Virus record (IMG/VR): IMGVR_UViG_3300047320_000285
Location: 62,001 to 126,000 of that record
Length of the DNA: 64,000 nt
Strand: one strand, 5' to 3'
Source: a virus
The notes under the pieces were generated by a model, which was given only the letters and a program-made list of their open reading frames with translations, was not told the DNA's origin and searched no databases. This document shows positions 55,114 to 63,901 of this stretch, in pieces. The position numbers were made by a program, and so were the translations under genes. The stretch's first letter is position 1; each line of letters starts with the position of its first letter.

Positions 55114-55461
55114 ATGAAAATCGCTATCGAACTGTACGCTGCGCTGACGATCGCCTTCAACCTGACGTTCATGGTGCTCGGCTTGTTCCCGACGCTGGCT
55201 CGCCACCCGGTGTACCTCGTGCGCCGCCTCACGCAGGTCTCGCTGATTAACGTCTACCAGATGCGCAATATGCGCCACACCAAGACGGTGTGGTTCAACC
55301 TCATGCAAGTCGCCTTCGTGATCCTCTGGGCAATTTGTTGTGGACTGGCCTTCGCGCATGGCTGGACGTTTGTGGGGGTGTCGCTGGTGATCGCGTTGGT
55401 CTATGTGCTCTACAGCGAAGCGTTGATCGCCTTCAAGCCGATCGACCAATACTGCTACTAA
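55114..55461 (+). CDS. integral membrane protein, 115 aa
   Basis: Three hydrophobic segments (ALTIAFNLTFMVLGLFP; LMQVAFVILWAICCGLAFAH; GVSLVIALVYVLYSEAL) linked by short basic loops (RHPVYLVRRLTQ). Weak ribosome site (CGGAAAA). No family recognised. Follows another membrane protein gene. Confidence 0.7.
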   Translation: MKIAIELYAALTIAFNLTFMVLGLFPTLARHPVYLVRRLTQVSLINVYQMRNMRHTKTVWFNLMQVAFVILWAICCGLAFAHGWTFVGVSLVIALVYVLYSEALIAFKPIDQYCY

Positions 55462-55471
55462 GCAGCAGCAC

Positions 55472-55495
55472 GCCGGGACCAGTGAGGGTCCCGGC
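55472..55495 (+). terminator. hairpin terminator
   Basis: GCCGGGACC-AGTGAG-GGTCCCGGC. Confidence 0.8.
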
Positions 55496-55581
55496 TGCCT
55501 TCGAATCATTTTCTTTTTGCTCAGTTGCCAATGCTGTGGAGTTCCCTCCACTAGCAGAACCAATAATGAATGAGGTTGACC

Positions 55582-56172
55582 ATGCAAACGCCAAGTCTTG
55601 TGGGTACTACCGTCTCGGGGATGTTCAATCTGCGTCTGATGTTACAGGACGCAACAACCGAAGAGCACGCTGACATCATCTTCAAACGCACGGAAGCCGC
55701 GTACGACAAGTATCGTGCGCGGACCAAGATCGGGCCGTTCACCCCGACCATCCGTGTGGTTCAGGATGCTGCGCAGCAAATGCGGCTCGAAATCGTGGCA
55801 CCTTATAACAGCCGTCCGGTTGCCAAGGTGCGGTTATCCACTCAACATGTAGGAGCTGAGACTATCTTGACCATTGCCGAACACAAACCGGTCCGCAAGG
55901 CCAAACCAGTGGGCCAAGCAAAACATATCAACGCCGGCTATTGTCTGAACGAGATCCGTCGTCAGTTGCGCCAAGACCCGGACATCGCGCCGCAAGTCAA
56001 GCGCCTGTCCAGTGATGCGAAAGCGCAGATCGAAAGCTTCCTCGATACCTGCCAGATGCGCAGCCAAGCCGTGGGGTTGTACACCCTCGACATGGATCTG
56101 AACGACGAGGGTTTGACGTTGGTCGCGTACGTGGATCACAAGCGTATGTGCGCGGTGTCGGTGTTCTTCTGA
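55582..56172 (+). CDS. hypothetical protein, 196 aa
   Basis: The ATG at 55582 follows TGAGGTTG; an ATG at 55570 in frame is possible. Strand-rich first half (AETILTIAEHKPVRKAKPV) and a helical basic middle. No family recognised; the C-terminus ends in strands (VDHKRMCAVSVFF). Confidence 0.65.
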   Translation: MQTPSLVGTTVSGMFNLRLMLQDATTEEHADIIFKRTEAAYDKYRARTKIGPFTPTIRVVQDAAQQMRLEIVAPYNSRPVAKVRLSTQHVGAETILTIAEHKPVRKAKPVGQAKHINAGYCLNEIRRQLRQDPDIAPQVKRLSSDAKAQIESFLDTCQMRSQAVGLYTLDMDLNDEGLTLVAYVDHKRMCAVSVFF

Positions 56173-56187
56173 AGGTGTGGTTCACAA

Positions 56188-56199
56188 TCCCTTTATACT
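56188..56199 (+). promoter_or_regulatory. TCCCTTTATACT leader element
   Basis: Directly followed by GGAG, 10 bases before the next ATG; part of the recurring leader set. Confidence 0.4.
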
Positions 56200-56209
56200 G
56201 GAGTCAAAC

Positions 56210-56575
56210 ATGACGCGTGAAACGATTCGCTACGAGATGAGTTCGGACCAAGCGACCGAGCGCGATCTCGCAGTGCTGGACGCAGTGATTGCCTGCGGAC
56301 TGAATCTCTCCACGGGCGAGCTTAAGACGTGGTTGCTGATTGCCGACAAGGTGATCGATCAGGTGGCGCAGCGTGAACTGCAGCTGCATTTGCGTGAATT
56401 CATTGAACGCAGCGCACTCTACGCGAGCGATGAAAGTCTAGTGCATGATCGCCGTGCGCCGACACTGGGCATTGTGTACGTCCCGCAAACGCGCATTGCG
56501 TTGAGCTATGCGACCAGTCACGGTAAGTTCGAGATCGCCTTTGATCTCGACGCCATCGCCCAAGCGCGCTTCTAA
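56210..56575 (+). CDS. hypothetical protein, 121 aa
   Basis: Start at 56210 behind GGAGTC. Helical, acidic (SSDQATERDLAVLDAVIACG), with a strand-rich C-terminal half. No family recognised. Confidence 0.65.
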   Translation: MTRETIRYEMSSDQATERDLAVLDAVIACGLNLSTGELKTWLLIADKVIDQVAQRELQLHLREFIERSALYASDESLVHDRRAPTLGIVYVPQTRIALSYATSHGKFEIAFDLDAIAQARF

Positions 56576-56598
56576 CCTCTTCTTACTGCTGAGCTGCA

Positions 56599-56994
56599 AT
56601 GTCTAAGAATCATCGTTTTCGCCGTCTCGACTTCGACAATCCGCCTACCAAAAAGCAACATCTGGATTACGAGAAGATCACGTATATCCAGTTCGCCCGC
56701 GTCATGCGCATGCTTATCCATGACAACGCAGCCTACGCCCGTGCCACTCGCAAGGTAGAGAGCTTCATGCCCGATGGCTTTCGCGAGTACTGCTTTTCGA
56801 TCCGCCCCTACGGTCGTGAAGCGCGGGTGACGGTGCTGAGGAAGCTCGACGAAGAGGGCAAGCAGTTGAATATCACGGCCAAGCTGCAAATGGAGTTCGT
56901 GCCGCACACTGACCCGGTAGAGTTCTCCGGCAAGGTGTTGCAAGAAGTCCGGGGCGGCCTGCAGGAAGTGGTGATCGACGATTATCTGGAGTAA
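56599..56994 (+). CDS. hypothetical protein, 131 aa
   Basis: No strong ribosome site before the ATG (GAGCTGCA). Basic and aromatic first half (NHRFRRLDFDN), then strand-rich (YCFSIRPYGREARVTVL). No family recognised. Converges on the virion block. Confidence 0.65.
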   Translation: MSKNHRFRRLDFDNPPTKKQHLDYEKITYIQFARVMRMLIHDNAAYARATRKVESFMPDGFREYCFSIRPYGREARVTVLRKLDEEGKQLNITAKLQMEFVPHTDPVEFSGKVLQEVRGGLQEVVIDDYLE

Positions 56995-57005
56995 TCCGGC
57001 ATAAG

Positions 57006-57027
57006 CCCCCAGCCTTCGGGCTGGGGG
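57006..57027. terminator. bidirectional terminator with TATG on both sides
   Basis: CCCCCAGCC-TTCG-GGCTGGGGG between convergent gene blocks. TATG occurs at 57031 on the plus strand and TATGCC at 56998-57003 on the minus strand; a run of nine T lies at 57042-57050. Confidence 0.85.
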
Positions 57028-57051
57028 ACCTATGACCTCTCTTTTTTTTTG

Positions 57052-58311
57052 TTACGAATGACGCTTGGCGAGGATGTCCTTGGTCATCTGGAAGAGCTTG
57101 TACGTCTCTTCCGACGGCTCTTCGTGCTGGTAAGCCGCCGCAGCCTTGTTCAGGAAGCTCAGGATCTTGTAGTACAGATTGAACGAGTCTGTGAACATAT
57201 ACGACTGGATCATCATCACCGCACTTTGCATCTGCGTGATGCGGCTACCGAACGTGCCCAGCGCATTCAGGTACTGCGACGAAAGCGTCTGACGATGTTT
57301 GCTGTTGATACCTTCAGCTTCCATCTTGTCGCCTTCAGTCGCCAGATCCGTGGCGTCCTTGATGCCCGCATCCAGCTGCGCTTGCACCGAGGTCAGTACG
57401 CCACTCCAACGATCGAGCAACGGACCGGTGTCGTTCATCGAAATGCGCGTGATGACCCGCTCCAGCTCATCAGACATGCGCACCAGATCGTAGATCTTCT
57501 CGCTCGAGTTGGTGGCATCCGGCAAGCTTTCCTTGGCGTCGCGTGCGGCCCACAACGCCTTGAGCATCACGTCGGTGCTGTCGCGATTGCTGTCGACCAA
57601 CGACTTGGACTTCTCGTCGTAGAACATACCGGTGTGCTGCTCGGTGAAAGGCTCACCGTTCACGTCCTTCAGCTTGACCTCGGTGATCACCTTCTTGAAC
57701 CACTCGTCCAGCGCGCTCAGTTGGGTGCTGATCTCGGTCAGGGCATTGCCATGCTCGAGTTCTTTCACCAGCTCCAGCAAGCTCTTCATGTACGGGCCAT
57801 CGACGAAAATGTCATTCTCGGTCGGGGTCAGGCCATGGAAGAACTCGGTGTCAAGCTTGTGGGAGGTGACGACCTCCTTGAAGGTCTTGGCTTCCCGCAA
57901 GTCCTTGGCGTCCTGCGCAGCAGAGACCACCAAGCGCGCACTGCCTTCTGCCGCGTGGATCTGCTCCTTGGTTTCTTTGGCGTTCTTCTTGCCGCCGAAC
58001 AAGGACTTCACCCAATCCACGCACTTGCGGATGATCCGCTTGAGCAGCTCGTACGCCTGACGATACAGCTCATTCAGACGCTTGGCGAACGACTCGGTGG
58101 CGATGGTGTAGCGTTTCTGCTTGCTACCCACGCTGTAGTAGGTGTCGAGCAGGCCGTTGTGACCCAGTACCGGAATCGACTCGAGTGCCAGTTCCGGGGT
58201 GAGCGTTTTGTTCTCTGCCAGTTGCTCGGAGATCTGCACGAAGTCCTGCACGTTTTCGTGCAGGCTCTCGACTTCTCCTTGCTCGGCAGACGTGTCGAAC
58301 ACGTCGTCCAT
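57052..58311 (-). CDS. inner-body-like virion protein paralogue (divergent), 419 aa
   Basis: Last gene of a five-member paralogous series. The leader differs from the others, but residues 71-74 read A-T-E|S before an amphipathic helix (FAKRLNELYRQAYELLKRI), matching the site arrangement of its relatives. A later coiled-coil-like region and GPYMKSLLELVKEL correspond to the same place in the 461-aa paralogue (DGPYM..). By analogy with phiKZ inner-body proteins, it should be cleaved by the prohead protease and packed in the capsid. Ten bases separate it from the upstream gene. Confidence 0.6.
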   Translation of the reverse strand: MDDVFDTSAEQGEVESLHENVQDFVQISEQLAENKTLTPELALESIPVLGHNGLLDTYYSVGSKQKRYTIATESFAKRLNELYRQAYELLKRIIRKCVDWVKSLFGGKKNAKETKEQIHAAEGSARLVVSAAQDAKDLREAKTFKEVVTSHKLDTEFFHGLTPTENDIFVDGPYMKSLLELVKELEHGNALTEISTQLSALDEWFKKVITEVKLKDVNGEPFTEQHTGMFYDEKSKSLVDSNRDSTDVMLKALWAARDAKESLPDATNSSEKIYDLVRMSDELERVITRISMNDTGPLLDRWSGVLTSVQAQLDAGIKDATDLATEGDKMEAEGINSKHRQTLSSQYLNALGTFGSRITQMQSAVMMIQSYMFTDSFNLYYKILSFLNKAAAAYQHEEPSEETYKLFQMTKDILAKRHS

Positions 58312-58320
58312 TACAGCTCC

Positions 58321-59706
58321 TTATTTCTTGGCGTTCTTGGCGCGCGTTTTGACGTCGTTCATACGCTTGAGCAGGTCTTCCTTGCGCCGTCGGATCCGCT
58401 CCACTTCGTCTTGGAACTTCGGATCGATGTCGGCCATCGTGTCAGCGCCGAACGTCTCGAAGATCTCAAGGACGTAGTCCATCACGATTTCCACCAACGT
58501 CACCGCGGCGTCGAAGTGATCCTCGATCATCGCGTAGCCGGCAGCCACGTCCTGAATCGACTTACCGAAAGCCCGCACCGCTTCGAGGGTCGCGCGATCC
58601 AGATACGTCTGCGCGGGCAGGTTACCGTTCTCGACGGTCTTCTCGTCGATCAGGGCACCCGGGTTGGTGAAGCGCTTCTCGGCTTCACCGAGCGACTTCT
58701 GCACGTCCTCGAACATCTTCAGGTATTCGTCACGATAGCGCAGTGCGAGTTCATACGGCATCGAATGACCGAGGTTGCTGGCGATCTGAATCGCCTTGTC
58801 GACGTCGTCCGGCAGCTTGGCGCTTGCGGAGGCATCCTTGGCTTCGATCGCTTTCTGACGCGCATGCGTCAAGTCACCCAACACTTTCTCCACCCGCGCG
58901 TTGGTCAAACCCATGGCTGAGTCGACCTGCTGGCTGAACTTCTCCAGCGACTCCCGGGTGTACGGGACAATCTGGTCGTGCGTACCCGGACCGGCCGGTG
59001 CCTCGGCGTGACTGGCGTCGACCTTGTGGGCTTCTTGTTGCAGCTCGCGGTATTCTTGGCCGACGCCTTCAGCGATTTGACGCAGGTAGTTGCTGGTGTC
59101 TTTCTCGCATACCACGCCGATCAGGGTCTTGATGGCTTCCATGTAGGGGCCATCGACCAGCATGTCACGCTGCGCGTTATTCAGCTTGGCACCGAACTTC
59201 TCATCGAGTTTGTCGACATCGATGATGTTCTTCATCATCTTCTTGCCAGCGCGCTCCATCGCGACTTTGTCGCGCTTGAGGATGCCGAAGATTTCTTCCA
59301 GCAGCGTCGACATGTCGAGGTAAGCCTTGTAGACTTCCTTGTGCAATGGCCGACGCCGCTTGGTGCCACCCTTGCGCAGCCAGACGATGAAACCCTGCAT
59401 CAGCGCTTGGGAAGCGGCGATGACTCTGGCAATCAGGGCCCAGATCTTCTTGAGCACCGTTTTGACCGTGTCCTTCACCGACTCGGTGGCGACTGCGTCT
59501 TCCGTCGGAGTTTGACCCGTCAGGAACAGTTGCACGTCACCCGCTCGGCAGGCTTCGTCGATCCCACCCAGCGCCTCGTCCAGTTCTTCGAGGGCGGCCA
59601 GCGTTTCCTGCTGCTCAGCGGCCGCGCCCAACGGGACAGCCACAAACATGCCGTCCACTACTTGGACGGTTTCGCCTTCGAGGGCGAGCTTTAACAGACG
59701 ACCCAT
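58321..59706 (-). CDS. inner-body-like virion protein paralogue, 461 aa
   Basis: Start at 59706 has AAGGAGG; an upstream ATG at 59796 has no ribosome site. The leader LLKLALEGETVQVVDGMFVAVPLG is shared with three sister genes. This copy has an extra acidic segment (residues 30-70) before the A73-T74-E75|S76 site, after which VKDTVKTVLKKIWALIARVI forms the shared amphipathic helix. The remainder is helical with a DGPYM segment. Probably an inner-body or core protein processed by the prohead protease. Confidence 0.7.
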   Translation of the reverse strand: MGRLLKLALEGETVQVVDGMFVAVPLGAAAEQQETLAALEELDEALGGIDEACRAGDVQLFLTGQTPTEDAVATESVKDTVKTVLKKIWALIARVIAASQALMQGFIVWLRKGGTKRRRPLHKEVYKAYLDMSTLLEEIFGILKRDKVAMERAGKKMMKNIIDVDKLDEKFGAKLNNAQRDMLVDGPYMEAIKTLIGVVCEKDTSNYLRQIAEGVGQEYRELQQEAHKVDASHAEAPAGPGTHDQIVPYTRESLEKFSQQVDSAMGLTNARVEKVLGDLTHARQKAIEAKDASASAKLPDDVDKAIQIASNLGHSMPYELALRYRDEYLKMFEDVQKSLGEAEKRFTNPGALIDEKTVENGNLPAQTYLDRATLEAVRAFGKSIQDVAAGYAMIEDHFDAAVTLVEIVMDYVLEIFETFGADTMADIDPKFQDEVERIRRRKEDLLKRMNDVKTRAKNAKK

Positions 59707-59716
59707 CTCGCCCTCC

Positions 59717-60844
59717 TTAAGCGGTTTCGAAATCGAACTTGAAGTCGAAATCCTTGAACCTGAATTCCTTGAACAAGTTCTGCATGTCGTGATCAAAGAA
59801 GCCGTCGAGTTCGGCGTTGATCTCTTCCACCACGTCTTTCTCGCCCTTGTGGGCGGACTTGGTGCGACTGAGCGCTTCCTTGCGGAACGCGATGATCTCG
59901 CCCACCAGCCCCCATGTATCGGCTTCGAAGCGGGTCATGTAATTCACCGCCGACATGTAGAGCTTGATCATTTCCCAGTAACGGCGCAGCACTTCAGTCA
60001 ACTGCCCATCAGCACCTTCCACGCCCTTATTCGCCAGCGCACTGGCTCGCTTGGAAATCTCGCCGACGATATGATCACACTTCTCGAGCGTGAGCTTCCA
60101 GTTGCCGGAGATCGTGAAGATGTTCAGCGTTTTGAGCCAGCCGGTCACGCCGTTGATGGTACCGATTTGCTCATGGATGTTCTCCGGGAAGGACGGCTTG
60201 TCGCTGTCGACCTTATCCATCGCCTCTTTGGCCACGCTCATGGCCGCATTCATCGGCTCGACGCACTCGGCGAAGACCTTACGCATCTTCTCGGCTTCGG
60301 CCAGTTGAGCCTCTTGGTTGCCCGGGGTGTTGATCACGTTGACAAACGAGTTGACCACATCGACAATCGCTTGTCGGTGGCCGTTATTCGACAACAGCGC
60401 TGTGATCTTGACGATGGCATCCTTGTAGCCGGGATTGGTCAAGACGGTCTTTTTCTCCACCGAGAGCTTGTCCCAGAACTTCTCACCCAGTCCGTCAGCC
60501 TTGATCACCGAGTTGACCTTGTCTTCCACCGTCAGCGGCCGGCGCTCGGTGAACTTCTTGGCGAGCAGCTCATACTGGCGCCGCACCTCCTCGGTCATGG
60601 TGCGGTCTTTGCTGGTGCGACCGGTGATATGGTTGATAAAGCCTTTGATAGCCGCCGCAATCGCAGCCGCAATCTTGGCAATCACTTCCCAGACTTTCTG
60701 ACCGGCTTTCTTGAGGGTCTCGCCAAACGCTTCGGTCGAGATCGCTTGGACGTCTTCGCCCATACCGATCGGCACGCCAATGAACATACCCTCGACGATC
60801 TCGACCTGTTCGCCTTCTAGAGCGACTTTCAACATACGGTTCAT
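59717..60844 (-). CDS. inner-body-like virion protein paralogue, 375 aa
   Basis: Leader MLKVALEGEQVEIVEGMFIGVPIG (shown by pattern) with the S36-T37-E38|A39 site, then an Ala/Lys amphipathic helix (KAGQKVWEVIAKIAAAIAAA). Body largely helical (DKVNSVIKADGLGEKFWDKL), including an NSFVNVINTPG turn. Prohead-protease processing is inferred from the site. Confidence 0.72.
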   Translation of the reverse strand: MNRMLKVALEGEQVEIVEGMFIGVPIGMGEDVQAISTEAFGETLKKAGQKVWEVIAKIAAAIAAAIKGFINHITGRTSKDRTMTEEVRRQYELLAKKFTERRPLTVEDKVNSVIKADGLGEKFWDKLSVEKKTVLTNPGYKDAIVKITALLSNNGHRQAIVDVVNSFVNVINTPGNQEAQLAEAEKMRKVFAECVEPMNAAMSVAKEAMDKVDSDKPSFPENIHEQIGTINGVTGWLKTLNIFTISGNWKLTLEKCDHIVGEISKRASALANKGVEGADGQLTEVLRRYWEMIKLYMSAVNYMTRFEADTWGLVGEIIAFRKEALSRTKSAHKGEKDVVEEINAELDGFFDHDMQNLFKEFRFKDFDFKFDFETA

Positions 60845-60847
60845 GGC

Positions 60848-61906
60848 TTAGCCTTTCAGTTTGATTTTCTTCAGTTCCTCGAGCTGAGCGCCCAGCTCGT
60901 CCTTCAGACCGGGGTACGTTTGGACCGTCATCTCGAGTGCGCGAATCCGTGTGCTGATAATCTTGTTCAGCGCGTTGATCGCCGTCCATTCGAGATCGAA
61001 CAGCTTGTTCAGCCCACTGATAATCTGTTTGACTGCGCGCCAATAAACGTTAAACGCCTGCGCCGACTGCTTCGCGGCTTCCGTGGCCGCCTCGGTGCGC
61101 TGACCAAAAAGTTCAGTCTGGAACTGCTCGAGACTCTTTTCCAGCTCGGGCAAGATGTCGTCTTCGTACTTGTTGAGTACGCCCGTGCGTAAGTTGCTAT
61201 GCAGCAGCTCATTCGAGGTCCGCAAGCTGGCGACGATCTCGTCGATCTTGATGGGGACTTCCAGTTCCTTCGCATCGATCTTCGCCGCGTGCTGCGTACC
61301 TGCGGTGCGAAGCGTCGCGATCTTGTCCAGCAGCTTTTGCACTTCACTATCGGGCTTGTGCGTAGGCTTCTGACCTTCGTTAAGCGCGTATTTGAAGTCG
61401 TCCTTCAACATACGCACCCCGTCGCGCAACAGCGTACGGGCGGTGGCGGACTCCGCGACCTTCTCGAGTTCCAGCAAGGCCTTGAAGTTATCCGAACCGC
61501 TCACCAGATCGTATTCGTCTTGATCGAACTGGGTACGGGTCGTGCCGTGGTTGTCGGCGTTCCAGACCGATTCGATCTTTTCTTCCGAGGTGGTGCGGCG
61601 CAGCTCGGTGACCGCTTTGAGCGCCAGGCCATACTCGCGTCGCACTTCATCGCTCAGCGTGCGGTTGCGACCGCCGCCGTGGCGGAACCACTTGATGAAG
61701 CCCTTGACCGCCGCGATGGCACCGGCAATCAGTTTCGCCAGCATCTCCCATGCTGCCTTACCGGCCGATTTGACGGCGTCACCGAATGATTCCGTCGACA
61801 GGGCCCGCACGTCCTCAGCTGCGCCAACCGGCACGGCCACAAACATACCCTCGATGACTTCAATGGTTTCGCCCTCGAGGGCGAGGCGCAGTGCGCGATT
61901 GTTCAT
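60848..61906 (-). CDS. inner-body-like virion protein paralogue, 352 aa
   Basis: Leader ALRLALEGETIEVIEGMF, site S37-T38-E39|S40 and amphipathic helix (FGDAVKSAGKAAWEMLAKLI). Helical body with EKIESVWNADNHG and a C-terminal coiled-coil-like region. Three bases separate its end from the next gene downstream. Confidence 0.72.
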   Translation of the reverse strand: MNNRALRLALEGETIEVIEGMFVAVPVGAAEDVRALSTESFGDAVKSAGKAAWEMLAKLIAGAIAAVKGFIKWFRHGGGRNRTLSDEVRREYGLALKAVTELRRTTSEEKIESVWNADNHGTTRTQFDQDEYDLVSGSDNFKALLELEKVAESATARTLLRDGVRMLKDDFKYALNEGQKPTHKPDSEVQKLLDKIATLRTAGTQHAAKIDAKELEVPIKIDEIVASLRTSNELLHSNLRTGVLNKYEDDILPELEKSLEQFQTELFGQRTEAATEAAKQSAQAFNVYWRAVKQIISGLNKLFDLEWTAINALNKIISTRIRALEMTVQTYPGLKDELGAQLEELKKIKLKG

Positions 61907-61920
61907 GATTGATCCTTGTA

Positions 61921-63057
61921 TCAGTCGCGCGGGCCACCGGCCCCACGCATGTGTTTCAGTTTTGCTGCATCCATTTTAAAGCGTCGATCGAGTTCGACGA
62001 TGCGATCCAGCACCGTTTCCCGATCCTTGTATTCGTCCATGGTGCGCTTGACCACCGCCTTCCAGAAGTCAATCACTGTGTCGGTCAGCTGGAAGACACC
62101 GCTGCGCAGCTGGTCAAGCATCGCCAAAGCCTTCAGGATAGGCTGCAATTCCTTCCAGAACGCCGCATAGCCGTCCAGCATGGTCTTGGCCTTAGTACGG
62201 AGTGCCTCATCGGTGCTCGCCCGTTCTGTAGCCTGTGTATGGCGCTGCGCCAGCTCCAGATCTTTCTCGATCAGTTCGATTTCTTTCTCCCACCGCATGA
62301 ATGTTTCCACGGTAGCCGAGCCGGAGAGCGTCTGAGCCATCGCCGCCAATACTGCGGCCAGCTTGTCTGGGTTCGCAGGCAGCCGATCAGTGCCTTTGTT
62401 CTTGTAGGCCACCGCAATCAGGTCGTGGATGGTCTGTAGTTTCTCAGGCAGACTTTCGAATTGAGCATGCACGGAGTCGATCTGCTTTTGCACGTTCTGG
62501 GTATCATCGTCTTGCAACGGGTGGCTGGGTCCGAGCTTGGCGAGTGCCACCAACATCGCACTGGCCTTGACCACTTCGCTCTGGTTGCCGGTGTCGAGCA
62601 TCTTCTCGACTGCTGCCACCGTCCCCAAGTAGGCCTTGGGGTCATCCAGCAAGGCGTGAGCGGTCGCAGACAGCTTGGCCGAATACTGCTTATCCAGACC
62701 ATCGGCTTTTGCCACTGACTCCATGCGCGAGTCCGGATCAGCATCTTTGAAGCCGCGGATGGTTTCTTCCATCACCTCGTACTGATGGACGATCTCTTTG
62801 TTGATCTTGCGACCCCGATCGCCCTTGACCTTGTTGAACAGCCACTTGGCGACACCTTTGATGGTAGCCAGCACCGCAGCGATCAGTTTAGCGATCTTGG
62901 CCCAGATGGCGCGAGCCACGCCTTCCACCTTCTCGCCCAACGATTCCGTTGACAGCGCGAGCATGTCTTCCTGCGCACTCAGTGGCACCGCAATAAACAT
63001 CCCTTCAACAATCTCGACCTGCTCGCCTTCCAACGCGAGCTTGAGCAAACGTCCCAT
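61921..63057 (-). CDS. inner-body-like virion protein paralogue, 378 aa
   Basis: Leader LLKLALEGEQVEIVEGMFIA, site S36-T37-E38|S39, then LGEKVEGVARAIWAKIAKLI. The body keeps the MESVAKADGLDKQYSAKL pattern also seen in the 375-aa copy (VIKADGLGEKFWDKL), a good family marker. Farthest upstream of the five; followed downstream by its sisters with 3-15 base gaps. Confidence 0.72.
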   Translation of the reverse strand: MGRLLKLALEGEQVEIVEGMFIAVPLSAQEDMLALSTESLGEKVEGVARAIWAKIAKLIAAVLATIKGVAKWLFNKVKGDRGRKINKEIVHQYEVMEETIRGFKDADPDSRMESVAKADGLDKQYSAKLSATAHALLDDPKAYLGTVAAVEKMLDTGNQSEVVKASAMLVALAKLGPSHPLQDDDTQNVQKQIDSVHAQFESLPEKLQTIHDLIAVAYKNKGTDRLPANPDKLAAVLAAMAQTLSGSATVETFMRWEKEIELIEKDLELAQRHTQATERASTDEALRTKAKTMLDGYAAFWKELQPILKALAMLDQLRSGVFQLTDTVIDFWKAVVKRTMDEYKDRETVLDRIVELDRRFKMDAAKLKHMRGAGGPRD

Positions 63058-63070
63058 TATGCGTTATCCT

Positions 63071-63802
63071 TTACCAACGTTGATGTGGGGGGAGCGAGAG
63101 CAGATCGGCGTGGGCCATCTTGGCACTCAGGTAATCTTCCCGGGTGATCGGTTTCACCGTGAATTCTTTGTCATCCTGCCACGAGGAGACGTGCTGCTGG
63201 TAGGGGCCTTCCACTTTCCAGAAGCCGCGGTCCAGATGGTGGTTCTTGCTGAACTTCACCCCGCCTTCTTTGGTGATCTCGGCAAAGAGTTCCACTTCGG
63301 TGTAAGGCTTACGACCCGAGCGGGCAATCATGCGAATCGAGCGAAAGAACATCTTACCCGCATTGATCGCGGCGTACTCGACGGTTTCCGGGCTGTAGGT
63401 GGTGAGCCACGTCTCGTCCGATTGCTTGGCGTCGTACACCAGCTTGTTATTGGGCTTAAGTGCCGCGTCGAACGGAAACGCGTAGAGTTTCCAGCCGCCC
63501 TTGTAGGCTTCTTCTTCCTTGGTGCCATCACTGGCCAGCACCCGGAAGTCACCATCGGCCTGAGCGTAACCAATAAAGCAGCCCAAAATCGTCGGGGCCA
63601 CGGTAATGCGCGGCACCGTACGGTCTTCACTCGGTGCCTGACGACGACCAATCAGCGGGATCCATTTACGGATCGACGTGTTGGTGGACATATGCAGCAG
63701 GAAATCTTGCTCCAGCTCAACCGGAGTAACGATCTCCACATTGCGCTGGACCTTCTCCGACGCATGTTCCAGCCATTTTTCCAGTTGATCAACGGAGTCC
63801 AT
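63071..63802 (-). CDS. hypothetical virion-block protein, 243 aa
   Basis: Start at 63802 follows GGTGATT; an ATG at 63814 would add 4 residues. Mixed alpha/beta with strand-rich middle (RITVAPTILGCFIGYAQADG). No leader or S/A-T-E site like its downstream neighbours. Position in the same operon makes a virion role likely; family not recognised. Confidence 0.65.
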   Translation of the reverse strand: MDSVDQLEKWLEHASEKVQRNVEIVTPVELEQDFLLHMSTNTSIRKWIPLIGRRQAPSEDRTVPRITVAPTILGCFIGYAQADGDFRVLASDGTKEEEAYKGGWKLYAFPFDAALKPNNKLVYDAKQSDETWLTTYSPETVEYAAINAGKMFFRSIRMIARSGRKPYTEVELFAEITKEGGVKFSKNHHLDRGFWKVEGPYQQHVSSWQDDKEFTVKPITREDYLSAKMAHADLLSLPPHQRW

Positions 63803-63862
63803 AATCACCTGCAAGTGAGGAAAATGTGAGAGGATTTACATAAAATCAGGCAACGGCATAAA

Positions 63863-63884
63863 GCCCGGGGATTTCGCCCCGAGC
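63863..63884 (-). terminator. hairpin terminator followed by TATGCC (minus strand)
   Basis: GCTCGGGG/CCCCGGGC stem (one mismatch) ends the partial gene upstream; minus-strand TATGCC at 63855-63860. Confidence 0.75.
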
Positions 63885-63901
63885 CTTACGCGAGCCACGC
63901 T

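Noticed and set aside
57049-58920. 623-residue plus-strand frame across the inner-body genes
   Set aside because: It is a shadow of the minus-strand paralogues, with a His/Leu/Arg/Val-biased composition, no ribosome site, and it crosses two real gene ends.
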